Below are positions 53,962 through 63,479 of a stretch of 64,000 bases of DNA, one piece after another (position 1 is the first letter of the stretch; every line of letters begins with the position of its first letter). This stretch comes from Prorocentrum cordatum. Taxonomy: Eukaryota > Sar > Dinophyceae > Prorocentrales > Prorocentraceae. The position numbers and the translations under genes are program-made. Below the pieces are notes generated by a model. That model was not told the origin of the DNA. It was given only the letters and a program-made list of their open reading frames with translations, and did no database searches. Where the stretch lies: assembly GCA_963575745.1 (NCBI GenBank), contig CAUYUJ010014263.1, forward strand, positions 77,501 to 141,500, in the 5' to 3' direction.

Positions 53962-54806
53962 ATGAGATCTACGAGAAATGGGCCCCAAGAGCTTGGTAGG
54001 AGGTACCAGGAGCTGGTCAATGTCTGGGAGTCTCGGGACTTGCTGGTGGGGCCCCCTATGGAGTTCCAAGAGGTTGCCTTGTCCAAGTTGCTGGCCACGA
54101 AACATCTCCAAAATGCATATCCTGGGAGGCCTCTGTTCTGTGCTCAACAGACTCAAGGAGCTCAACGCGCTGCGCGTCAAAAGGGATCTGGGTAAGTACT
54201 ACTTGAGGGTCGTGGGCCAGTGGGAGAGGCTCCCGAAGGCAGGAGGACCTTTCCGTCGACACTGGCGTGAAGGAGGGGCTTCCTGGCATCCGCTATGTGC
54301 TTCGATTTCCAGGACCCTCCGAAGGACCACGGGGGATGAAGCTCAGGAGTTCTTGGACGTTTGTATTGAGTTCTCGGGCTCCTGGACCAAGTTTGGCTTC
54401 CTTGATGATTGGTCTAGGGCTAGGGCCGCGTGGGCCCAGTGGTGTTCAGAACCAGCGGGTTCCAGCATGAAGCAGGTGACTGTTACCTCAGAACAGGAGA
54501 ACCTGCGCAGGAGGAGTTTGCTACCAGTGGCGAGTCGCTCACCAGCTCTCTTCGTTGCCGTTTGGAACATAAGAGGGGGTTGTGGAAGACGGCTTTGGAT
54601 GCGCGTGAGGAGCCTGTGGTAGGAGATGCCATCTGCTTGCCCGCCATGGCCAATCCTATACCCAGGCCCAGTGAAATTGAGCAGTTACGTCACATCAGCA
54701 CTCGTTTGAAACATTCACATGCAAGCCAGACGGATTCCATCCGCGTCACTTCAATTTTCTCCTCAGTGATTCGAGTCTCGGGGTGCCAGCGGACCCCCTC
54801 CATCTA
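53962..54806 (+). pseudogene. LINE fossil: linker between endonuclease and RT
   Basis: Two overlapping frames carry the remains: FSGSWTKFGFLDDWSRARAAW near 54373 in one, and NPIPRPSEIEQLRHISTRLK near 54653 in the other. The latter resembles the segment that precedes RT motif 1 in dinoflagellate LINEs. No intact frame. Confidence 0.6.
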
Positions 54807-55141
54807 GTCGATGCGATTGGAGAGGTGCCTTGTCAGATGCAGCGGCTTATTGCTTTCTAGTGCGGGGGCCCGACAAGGGAGGATACCCATCGGACACTAT
54901 TGCGGGTTGGCTCGTTTGCGTGGGAAGGTGCATCGTGATCCATGTCGCCAGCGGGAGGAAGTTGTCGGACTAGGCCCAGAGGTTTCGATGGGAAAAGGGA
55001 AGGGGTGCGTCTGATATGGTCTGGCATCAGAGTGTCGCAGCAGAGCAGACGACCTGTCGTGACATGCATTACTGCACTGTGTCGTGGGATATTTTGCAGT
55101 TCTACGAGCAGACCTGGCGTCAATGGTAGCTGGATCAGAGT

Positions 55142-55860
55142 ATGCTGTCAAACTTTCCACATCATGTTTCAGCTTACACTTTGTCGACTTATCGGTGGCC
55201 CAGGGTCTTGCTGCTCGACGGGGCCTTCGGGGCCCTTTTGTGGCCGAAGCGAGGGGCGGGCAACACTTCAGCCGCGCGTGGACCTAAATCATTTTTAGTC
55301 CCCACTATTGTGAATCACAGGAGCGCGCCCAACACGACCCAAGGATTGCATGATGATGTCCTGTCGATGCACTCACGGGGTGCCAATGTGCACCAGGCGG
55401 TCGAGCAGTTGGGGGATATTGCGCGAGGTTTGGCAACTGTTACGACGCAAAACCTTTTTGCCCCTCTTGCCGAGAAGAAAATGGTTGCGGCATTGAGTAC
55501 TACCATGGCGCTACAATCGGTATGTTTGGGGCCCCTTGGGGGAAGAGGTGAAAAAGGCTGCTCCAAACCTGGGGGTCGCTGTCTCGGCTGGGAAGCACCA
55601 GGGTCACCGCGGGGCCAGGGCTGTTAGAACGCTTGCGGAAGTTCAGGTTCACGATCGCCGAGCTGCAGGGCATAAAATTTCCCAGGGTGAAAAAGGCGAG
55701 GTTGTTCAAGACAGGGATCCTGCCCACCATCTCGTTTGGCATGGAGAAGCAGGGCATCGCCCCGAGGGAGCTACTGACCATGCGTCGATCAGCGGCGCGT
55801 GCTGTAGGCATCAGTAAACGAGGATACAATTTGGATATGATGCGGGCGCTACATCCTAGA
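55142..55860 (+). pseudogene. LINE fossil: reverse transcriptase palm and thumb
   Basis: LSTYRWPRVLLLDGAFGALLWPKRG (about 55181-55255) is the RT segment before the active site. LHDDV at 55346-55360 stands where YxDD occurs. IARGLATVTTQNLFAPLAEKK follows. After a frameshift near 55600, RKFRFTIAELQGIKFPRVKKARLFKTG continues the thumb to about 55860. No LINE of this sequence could encode active RT here. Confidence 0.75.
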
Positions 55861-55861
55861 G

Positions 55862-56422
55862 ATGGTCCCAGAGTTTTGGCTGGGGGGAGGGGCCCTCAAG
55901 AGGTATGCGTGGGAATGGTGGCGCACTTCTGAGGCGTCTCGCGGCTTTCCGTCCGCGGGGGCCCTCAGCAAGGCTTGTAGTGCTGTCTTGGGCAGGCTGC
56001 GTGAGACCGAGGGGAAGTCTTGGCTCAGGAGGGCCCGAGAGCCTATCTCTTCCATGCTCCTATGGCCGCAAGAGGCCGGTGCGTCTTGGAAGAGCCCAGT
56101 TGTGTTCAAGAGCATGAGAGGCCAAAGGTATGTCCTGATTGAGTGCCCGCCACGGGCTGTAGTAGATATGTTCGTGCAGGACCTCCGTGGGGAGGTTTTA
56201 GGCGGGGATCTCTTGCAAGCCTCGCGAGGATTCGGGGCCCCTCCTCCCAGTGCTGCCCAAGGCTTCTGGCTTGACGTAGTTGCTTGGACGGCCAAAATCA
56301 AGGGCGGAGACGAGGCCCACTTGCATGGGCAATTTCTTCCAGGCGCACTTCCAACTGCAGAAGCGATGCACAACTGGGGATATGTGCCTAGAGTCTGCCC
56401 CCCTCTGCTAAGCCGCGTATGA
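55862..56422 (+). pseudogene. LINE fossil: connection region
   Basis: An open frame of 186 codons (LKRYAWEWWRTSEASRGFPS through HNWGYVPRVCPPLLSRV) ends with TGA at 56420. It lies between RT and RNase H, where LINE ORF2 has a poorly conserved connection domain. Confidence 0.65.
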
Positions 56423-56559
56423 CACCTCCTGGCGCAGGGCCCGGGAGTGCGCTTGCCCCGAGGCGGGGCGCAGAGCAGGCGAGAACTCGTTTATGGCCAA
56501 CGATGCCTGATGTGACCAGCCCAGCCGACGAGCAGGCGCTCCAGCTCGTTGGACCCAAT

Positions 56560-57612
56560 GGAGAGGGCGGCGAGCCCTTCCAGTTTACCACCTCGGACAA
56601 GTTCTTCTCTGACGGTTCGTGTTTTCCAGGGTGAGAGACCCGAGGTCGCCAGGGCTGGGTTTGGAATTGCTTCCATGACTGACGCGGGAACGGCGCTGCG
56701 TGGCATATATGGTCCGTTGCCCGCGAGTCGCCAGCAGTCCAGCAGCGACGCGGAACATGGTGGCCTGGTTGTTGCCATTTTACGTAGGGAAACCGTGACC
56801 CCGACAGCGTTCTTGAGCCCATTCGCGTTGATTACAGCGGACTGTTCGCGGGGATGAAGAGCCTCGCGAATGTTCTGTCGGGGAGGACTCGGTTCAGATT
56901 TCCCGGAAAGAAATGTGCCATAGTATTTGTGAAGGGCCGTGGCCGATTTTGTCTAAGATCAAGCTCCACAGGGAATTCCGTTGCGCAGCTGACCAGGAGG
57001 ACTATCTGAATATTGCTGGCCCCACGATGGCCGATGAGTTTGCCGAGAGAAGAGCCATGCTGCACAACATTTCGCCAGACGAGTTGTTTGCCATTTCTCA
57101 GGGCGAAGCTGAGCACCAGAGTCTTGTTGCAGGGGGCCCTTCACATCCTGAAAGCTTGGCCCACCTTCGATGGCCTGTTCGGGTGTGTCTCGAGACCCGC
57201 TAGGCCCAAAGAGGTCAAGCCACCTGCCTCTGCCAACCTCCCTGGCTGTCATGGGGAGGTCTCGAGGTGTCTCAGGTGTTTGCGGAGCGTCTCGAGTCGG
57301 ACCCGGACCTCCTGCCAATCCCCGAACCACACCCTCTGCGCTCCCCTGCGTGGGGTTGGCGGTGCTGGGCATAAGTTGCATTGGGCGAGGATGGTCGAGT
57401 CCGACGCGCCGATCAGTTTTTGTGTGCTGTGCGGGGGCACGGCGTCGTTGAAGGCCGACAAGCTACTGCAGCCCTGCACGAATCCGAGGCGGTCACCCGA
57501 GAGGTCGAAGTTCCTCCGTGGTGCCGTGCCTGGCTCGTCGGCCAGGTTTGGGCCCTCTTTTCCTCTGGCGACTTTCCCCATTGCTAGGGGGCCCCATTCG
57601 GATTCTATATAA
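56560..57612 (+). pseudogene. LINE fossil: RNase H and Cys-rich tail
   Basis: FFSDGSCF (Asp at 56611) opens RNase H. After a frameshift, AGFGIASMTDAG, DAEHGGLVVAI (catalytic Glu) and ITADCSRG (Asp) follow. Then IKLHREF, and PTMADEFAERRAMLH near 57027 supply the last His and Asp region. The tail HKLHWARMVESDAPISFCVLCGG (near 57370) keeps a CxxC pair like LINE C-terminal fingers. Confidence 0.75.
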
Positions 57613-57675
57613 TTTTGTTGTAGGTGCTCGGTGCTCATGGAGTTTCAGGACACCTTGTTGGGTCTTGTAGGAGGA

Positions 57676-57840
57676 TTCAGGCGGAGGAGGAGGAGGAGGG
57701 GGAGGAGGAGGAAGATGAGGAGGAGCAGGAGGAGGAAAAGGAGGAGGAGGAAGTGGAGGAGGAGGAGGAGGAGAAGGAGCAGGACGAGGACCAGGACGAG
57801 GACGAGGAGGAGGAGGAGGAGGAGGAAGACGGGGATGGGG
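57676..57840. repeat. GGA trinucleotide tract after the LINE fossil
   Basis: GGAGGAGGA with AAG and CAGGAC interruptions. Confidence 0.93.
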
Positions 57841-57859
57841 GGGTGGATCTTCTGTCTGT

Positions 57860-58035
57860 ACCAGTGGGTCGGGCATGTCCTCCTGGAGGCAGATCTGGGA
57901 AGAAAGATGGAAGACTGTCGAACCGTACGTAAGTCCAGGGTCGTCAACAGAGCACGACAGAGCGTCACCAAACAATGTTTTTACTTTTCTTCAGTTCTCC
58001 TCATGCCGAGCGACATGCCCGACTTAACCCTGACA
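57860..58035 (+). mobile_element. TIR element, family 'GTCGGGC', copy 4
   Basis: Left arm GTGGGTCGGGCATGTCCTCC; right arm CGACATGCCCGACTTAACCC. The core shares the T-rich TGTTTTTACTTTTCTTCAG style of the family. Confidence 0.65.
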
Positions 58036-58800
58036 GGGACGCCGAAACACTGACTATTGAGGGGCGACGTGAGGGCGGGACCGGCTCAGGGGTGTGGGGG
58101 GGGGGGCGTCGGGCTTGAATCGGCGATGCATCGCCGATAGATCGGCGATGACCATCGAGCGTTGAAAGTAGGTGTTTTGGGATTCCCAGATTCCAATCGA
58201 CTTTAAGCGCCTTCCTACCTCAATCACCGTGTGGCTTCCCCTCGCCCGTCCGCTGCAAGGGGCGGGCGGGCACCCAGTCTACGTCCAGCGCCTTCTGCTT
58301 TATGTTTCTACCTACTTCTTCCGACCGGTGGGTCTGCTCCCGATGGCGAGACCGCGCGTTCCCCGGCGGGGCGCGCTATCAGGCCCCTTATCGGCGATCC
58401 ACGGGCGAGTCGGGGTCGAGGCATCCCTTCCCTGAGTCCAGACCCCCTGCCGTTGCCCCCGACGTGCGTATAGGGCAGGTGGATTTGTCTTGTGGAGGAG
58501 CGCATCGGCCATCCCGCCCGTACGCAGTGGGGTCGCATACGAGAGTCTCGCCAAGATGCTGAACTGCGGAGGCTCGTGCTCTCGGGCCACTCCGTGGCTC
58601 CGTGTCGTGGAACCTGCTACGAAGCGGCCGAGGCACGCCGTGCACTGCCAGAAAAGCCCCGTTGTTCCTTCACGTGCGCTCCCTAAGTCAAGGGAGGACG
58701 AGCTTCAGCCGTGCCGACAGGGCTATGGTCTGCGCCGTCGGTCCGTGCTTCGCGTCCTCGGGACGTGCAGGGCGTTAGGCGGGCGGGCCCTTTTGCATAT
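58036..58800. other. Unassigned, with a small GATGCATCGCCGAT fragment
   Basis: 58118-58150 holds CGGCGATGCATCGCCGATAG, a fragment of the palindromic element at 60958. The rest shows nothing. Confidence 0.45.
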
Positions 58801-58805
58801 CTCTC

Positions 58806-58912
58806 TTGTTTTTTCTTTCTCTGTCTCTCTCTCTCTCTCTCGCTCTTTCGTTTTTCTCTCTCTCTCTCTCTCGCTTTCTCTCTCTCTCTCTCTTTCTTTC
58901 TCTTTGAATTCC
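58806..58912. repeat. CT microsatellite
   Basis: CTCTCTCT runs with TTT interruptions. Confidence 0.93.
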
Positions 58913-59368
58913 AGTTGCTTTACGCATATGTCGCCCCCCAAAGAAGCACAAAACAACTGGAAAAGACCCAGACTCGACAATCGGCGTTTCCTGAGCAGCC
59001 CTGCCCTGTCTGATTCCTCCTGTGGGTGCGTTCCCCGCACGGCTTCGCGCGTCGGGGTGACTCTTAATTGGGGGGATGGATCTTCTGTCTGCCTGTTCTG
59101 GCAGCACGCGGGCCGTGACCTCGACCGCGGGGCACGCTCGCGGCGATGCCTGTCCGCAGCGTGGGTGCTCGCGGCGCTCCGCGGGCACGTGCCGCGCCCG
59201 GGCCGCCCAGCTTGGGGGGTCCGGGCAGGCTCGCGAGGGGCAGACCACGGACGAAGAGTCGTCGATGCCCGGGAAGGCATGGGCACATTGGCGGAAGAGC
59301 ATGTTTTAGACCATTTTGAATTTTACTCAACATACCTACCAGGCAAACCGGGATTTGTGTCGATTTAC
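58913..59368. other. Unassigned sequence
   Basis: No recognisable feature. Confidence 0.4.
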
Positions 59369-59369
59369 A

Positions 59370-59477
59370 GGTGTATATATATAAATATACATACATACAT
59401 ACATACATACATACATACATACATGCATGCATACATACATACATACATACATACATACATACATACATACATACATG
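59370..59477. repeat. CATA tetranucleotide microsatellite
   Basis: About 22 CATA units with one CATGCATG interruption, preceded by a short TATATA run. Confidence 0.97.
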
Positions 59478-59830
59478 TGTGTGTCCATGGGCCATGTCAT
59501 AGAGGGTGTCGGAGGGTCGCGCCGCACCGCCGATGCACCGGCGACGCCGCCCGACGGAGGCCCCGACCTCCCGCCGCCCGTGCGTCGCCGGTGCGGCGCC
59601 GCCCTCTGGCCCCACCTCGCGCCGCAGCGCCGACGCGGCGGCGGTGCCGCCTCGATCTCCGGCCGCCGACGCATCCCCTTCGGCGGCGCGGCCCTGTGGC
59701 CCGAGCTCCTCGGACTGCTCTGCCCCGCCGGGGCGGGCGGCAGGGGCGCTCGAGCGCTGGCGGGCCGCCCGGGCAGGCGAGGGCGCGCGCAGGGAGGCTT
59801 CGGAGCGGTGCGCACGAGAGGATTTTTCGG

Positions 59831-59992
59831 GGTCGGACAGACTTCCTGCCCTGACGCGTCGATTGGCGAATTGGCTGCTTTCGGTGCGCGGGAGGGCGCC
59901 GCGGGCGTCATTTCTGCGGGTCCAGGCCCGTCGGTTTCGGTCCCAGGCCGTTTTCACTAAAGAGTGGTCTACTAAAGGGAGGTTTGTCCACC
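59831..59992 (+). mobile_element. TIR element 'GGTGGACAGACCTCC', copy 1
   Basis: Left GGTCGGACAGACTTCCTGCC; right GGGAGGTTTGTCCACC. The body matches the 62117 copy (GTCCAGGCCCGTCGGTTTCG, GCCGTTTTCACTAA). DNA at 59478-59830 is GC-rich and unassigned. Confidence 0.7.
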
Positions 59993-60576
59993 GCCGAGGA
60001 ACAGAAAGCACACGGACGCAAAGGCTGGGATTTGGCATTTGCTGACGTCGCTTCTCCCAACCCGTCGAGGCAACATGCAAGCGCGCCGCCGGAGGGCGAG
60101 ACCTGCACATCTGCGGAGGCCCAGCGCCGCGCAAAACCATGCAACATGCTTTACAAACTCGCGCGGCCCGCGTGAAAATGCATGACCACCACTGCCGCGG
60201 GAAAGACCCTGGACAATGCCGGGAAACGTCCGCGGACAATGCCGGGAAGATGTTTTCAATCCGGCGGACGAGGAGGAGGAGGAGGACGTGGAGGAGGGAG
60301 GGGGGACGAGGAGTGCAATGAAGGCTGCGCACAGCGTGCGGCGATCCCCAGGAGAGCAGAATGGGAAACTAGGGGAAATGGGGGGGTGTAAGACGAACAC
60401 CCATAAGATATGGATTCTGGGATGAGTTGTGTCTATTTCTTGTTGTGTCCCTTGGGCCACTTGACATGTGGGGTTGGGGCAGCGAGCCCGCCTCGAGGCC
60501 GAAGCTGCCCTCCTCCAGGGGCCGGCCACGGCGGTGTTTCTCGGACCCCACCGCTGGCCCTACCCAGACGGGGCTA
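59993..60576. other. Unassigned, with a short GGA run
   Basis: GGA run about 60268-60300; nothing else recognised. Confidence 0.4.
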
Positions 60577-60582
60577 GGACGA

Positions 60583-60719
60583 TTTGGCATCGCTCGAACG
60601 TGTGAGTTTTTCTTTTTTCTCGGCGATGACCATCGAGGAGCATCGCGGATCATTTCGGAAAAATGTCACCGCACGAAGCTAAGCAATGCACGGGAATTGG
60701 ACGTCCGAGCGATGGCAAG
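60583..60719 (+). mobile_element. TIR element 'CTTGGCATCGCTC', copy 2
   Basis: Left TTTGGCATCGCTCGAACGTG; right GGACGTCCGAGCGATGGCAAG. The body (GACCATCGAGGAGCATC) matches the nested copy at 18395. Confidence 0.7.
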
Positions 60720-60957
60720 GGGAGGGCCCGGAAAACCGATGTCTTGTGTTCTTCAGTGCTAGGTCCCCGGGGTCCCCAGGGCAGGCTTGGCACCCTGAGT
60801 CGTTTTAATTGGCGGCACCAGGGCCTGTCGACGGCCGCCAAGGGCAGAAAAAAGCAAACACAAACACAAACAAACTCCGCATGACATTTCTGGACAGGAG
60901 TTGTTGGCCTGGCGCCCCTCTCGTGCATCCGGGTGCAGCCAGGGCCACCAGAGTCTA

Positions 60958-61183
60958 GGCCTCCTAGACGGGGTCCGAGTAGATGAGGTCGGAGGATCGC
61001 GCCGCATCGCCGATGCACTGACGATGCGGCTCGATGTGGGGCCCGTGTTTCCCCACGCCCACGTTACCGATGCGTCGCCGACGTCACCGATGCATCGCCG
61101 ATGCATCGCCGACACATCGGCAATGCATTGGCGATGCGGCGCGGTCCTTCGACCCCATCTACTCGGACCCCATTCAGGCGGCC
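60958..61183 (+). mobile_element. TIR element 'GGGGTCSGAGTAGATGGGGTC', copy 2 (complete)
   Basis: 226 bp. Left end GGCCTCCTAGACGGGGTCC then GAGTAGATGAGGTCGGAGG. Right end CCTTCGACCCCATCTACTC then GGACCCCATTCAGGCGGCC. TCTA stands on both sides (60954-60957 and 61184-61187). The centre is a run of GATGCATCGCCGATGC palindromes. Confidence 0.8.
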
Positions 61184-61187
61184 TCTA

Positions 61188-61564
61188 CAGTGGCTCCCCT
61201 CTGCAAGCCATGCCCCCAACGCCGATACGCCACGCCGACTGCACACTCCTCAGGGGGCGCGGCCACCAGACCCCTTGCGCTCCTTGTGCCTGGGGATCCC
61301 CTCCCTGTGAGTGTCCTCCAGAGGGGCCATTTCGATCCGATCGATCAGACATTCGATGTCGCTTTCGGCCGTCTCGATCCGGTTTGATTTCTATGTTCCA
61401 GCGATCCGATGCGGCCAGACGCTTGCGATATGTGCATTGATGCCGTTCTCTATCCTGGCGCACACGATCTGATTCGTGTTCGACGCCGAGCCGATGCAGC
61501 CCGATCTGACCCACATTCCAATCCGATCCGATTTCTCGGTTCGATACTGGTTCATCTCGAAGGA
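61188..61564. other. Unassigned, with a degenerate GATCCGAT word repeat
   Basis: 61335-61545 repeats CGATCCGAT and CGATCTGAT words loosely. No gene recognised. Confidence 0.5.
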
Positions 61565-61747
61565 GAACCACTTGCATGTTCAGAAATGTTCGGAGGCCCG
61601 CGCGGAATTCTTAGATCGGCGATTGGACCCCTGGCGGCGCCTCCGGCGCCGCCCCCGGGCGCGCTCCGTGCGCCGCGGCGGCGCCTCTGGCGCCGATCCA
61701 AGAAGTCCGCGCGGAGTGTGAGAGTCAATGTTTACTAGTGGTTGTCA
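61565..61747 (+). mobile_element. Foldback element 'AAACAT...CCGCGCGGATT', copy 3
   Basis: Left GAACCACTTGCATGTTC then CGGAGGCCCGCGCGG. Right CCGCGCGGAGTGTGAGAGTC then AATGTTTACTAGTGGTTGTC. The loop is GGCGCCTCCGGCGCC-rich. Confidence 0.7.
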
Positions 61748-61779
61748 TCCTCTGCCATCCTGCTGTCGGCGAACGGGCC

Positions 61780-61951
61780 CAGGCTTACGTCGGGCGTGTC
61801 CCTTTAAAGGGGGAGTGTTAAAAATAGTTAAACAGTAGTCTGGTGACGATTTTTCTACTATGTTTGAACATTTGGAGGGCATTGTTTAAGTATTTTTTTT
61901 GTTTCGCCCACAATCCCCCTGTAGGGGGACACGCCCGACTTAAGCCCAGGC
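61780..61951 (+). mobile_element. TIR element, family 'GTCGGGC', copy 5
   Basis: Left GGCTTACGTCGGGCGTGTCC; right GGACACGCCCGACTTAAGCC. The two arms match except for one base over 20. T-rich core with TATGTTTGAACATTTGG. Best-preserved member. Confidence 0.8.
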
Positions 61952-62116
61952 TCCAGGACCGCGCGTTTTTGGGCCGTTGGCTCGCGGCTCCACTCTCGGG
62001 GCCGTGCCCCGGCGGCCGGCCGGCCCCGCCCTGGCGAGGAGGGCCAGGGCAAGGTGAGGATGCTCGCGAAGGCCGTCTCTTCTCTTCATTCAGATGATGG
62101 TCTCGTTCCTCCCGGG

Positions 62117-62277
62117 GGTGGACAGACCTCCTACCCTGACAAGTCGATTAAGGAATCGACCGTTTTCGGTTCGCGAGAGGACATCGCGGCCGTCATTTTT
62201 GCAGGTCCAGGTCCGTCGGTTTCGCTCCCAAGCCGTTTTCACTAATGGGAGGTCTACTAAAGGGAGGTTTATCCACC
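62117..62277 (+). mobile_element. TIR element 'GGTGGACAGACCTCC', copy 2
   Basis: 161 bp, left GGTGGACAGACCTCCTACC, right AAAGGGAGGTTTATCCACC. Same body as 59831. Confidence 0.75.
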
Positions 62278-62322
62278 GCCGATGTTCACCACCACCACCA
62301 GAAGTTAGCTGGCGAGGGGTCC

Positions 62323-62400
62323 TCCTCCTCCTCCTCCTCCTTCTCCTTCTCCTCCTCCTCCTTCTCTTCGTCCTCCTTCTCTTCGTCCTCCACCTCCTTC
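62323..62400. repeat. CTC trinucleotide tract
   Basis: CTCCTCCTCCTTCTC units. Confidence 0.9.
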
Positions 62401-62459
62401 CCCCCTCCAGCTCAGGGTGGTGGTGGTAGCAAACAGGCCCATCATACAATGCGGACATC

Positions 62460-62612
62460 CGAAGAACAACAAAAAGCCAAAACATGGATATGTAGTGCTC
62501 CGCGCTGATTTGTTGGATCGGCGCTGGGCCCCCCTCTCTGGCGCGCGGAGCGCGCCAGAGGTCCAATCGCCGAGCCAAGAATTCATGCTTATGTTTTTTT
62601 TGCTTGATCCTG
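62460..62612 (+). mobile_element. Foldback element 'AAACAT...CCGCGCGGATT', copy 4
   Basis: Left AAAACATGGATATGTAGTGC then TCCGCGCTGATTTGTTGGATC. Right GAGCCAAGAATTCATGC then TTATGTTTTTTTTGC. More diverged than the 33941 copy. Confidence 0.6.
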
Positions 62613-62965
62613 CAACCCGTAGCACAGCTCTCAGTACAGTTCACCACGCAGTTTTTAGTATAGCCCATGTAACAGCCAGTAGTGAGTTCCCCACAGCTCT
62701 CACTACATATCATGTCGCACGTATATGGATGCAGTTACTACTACACTCTCTGTTACAGCTATTCCACATATCATGTCGCAGTACAGTTTGTGATGCAGTC
62801 GGGAGAACAGCTCCCGCTACGGTTCCTACGGCAGCGCCGTCGACAGCTCCCATCAGTTACAGGTACTAGCACGACTTCTATGGGTCCTGTCCTCCAATCG
62901 CTCCCATCAGCTGATACTACAACCTGTAGCTTATCCGTACCAGAATCGTGCTACAGTTCCTAGCG
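62613..62965. repeat. Degenerate ACAGCTCYCACTACAG repeat
   Basis: About 15-18 bp words (ACAGCTCTCACTACA, GTTACAGCTATTCC) repeat loosely. The same style resumes at 63480-64000. Confidence 0.6.
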
Positions 62966-63089
62966 CAAAGTATGTTGAACATCCTACTGCATATGTCTAT
63001 ATCAGGGTGAGGGGGTCGAGCGGTCATTCATTGTGCCTGGGTGCGTGGCTGAAGTGGGGATCTGTGGTGAGGATATTGTTTGTTGCGTT

Positions 63090-63180
63090 GTTGTTAGTGT
63101 TGTTGTTGCTGTTGTTGTTGTTGTTGTTGTTGTTGTTGGTGGTGTTGGTGTTGGTGTTGGTGTTGGTGTTGTCGTTGTCG
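63090..63180. repeat. TTG then GTTGGT trinucleotide tract
   Basis: TTGTTGTTG followed by GTTGGTGTTGGT. Confidence 0.95.
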
Positions 63181-63183
63181 TCG

Positions 63184-63395
63184 TCCCACCCGCGACCCAC
63201 CCGCGACCCACCCCGCGACCCACCCCGCGACCAACCCCGCGACCCACCCCGCGACCCACCCCGCGACCCCCCCCGCGACCCACCCGCGCGACCCACCCGC
63301 GACCCACCCCGCGACCACCCCGCGACCAACCCCGCGACCCACCCGCGACCCACCCCATGACCCACCCCGCGACCCACCCCGCGACCCACCCTGGC
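63184..63395. repeat. CCCGCGACCCA minisatellite, about 17 copies
   Basis: 11-12 bp units (CCCGCGACCCAC and CCCCGCGACCCAC), with CCAAC and CCATGAC variants spaced through the array. Confidence 0.95.
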
Positions 63396-63479
63396 GCCTG
63401 CGGCGGGCTTCTCCAGAGTCTCGCAAACTGCCGACTTCCCCACCTCCCCCTCACTCTTATCCGCTGCGGGGTGCTATGG

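Larger units (their letters stand above)
53381..57612 (+). pseudogene. Decayed LINE (fossil), 5' truncated
   Basis: Endonuclease, RT and RNase H segments follow one another in LINE order on the plus strand, but in changing frames with many stops. Bounded by GGA tracts (53320-53380 and 57676-57840). It belongs to a different LINE family from 41320: it shares domain order but not sequence. Individual segments are given separately. Confidence 0.85.

Noticed and set aside
59370-59477. CATA tract as a coding repeat (Tyr/Ile/His)
   Set aside because: Tetranucleotide slippage gives open frames in all phases.
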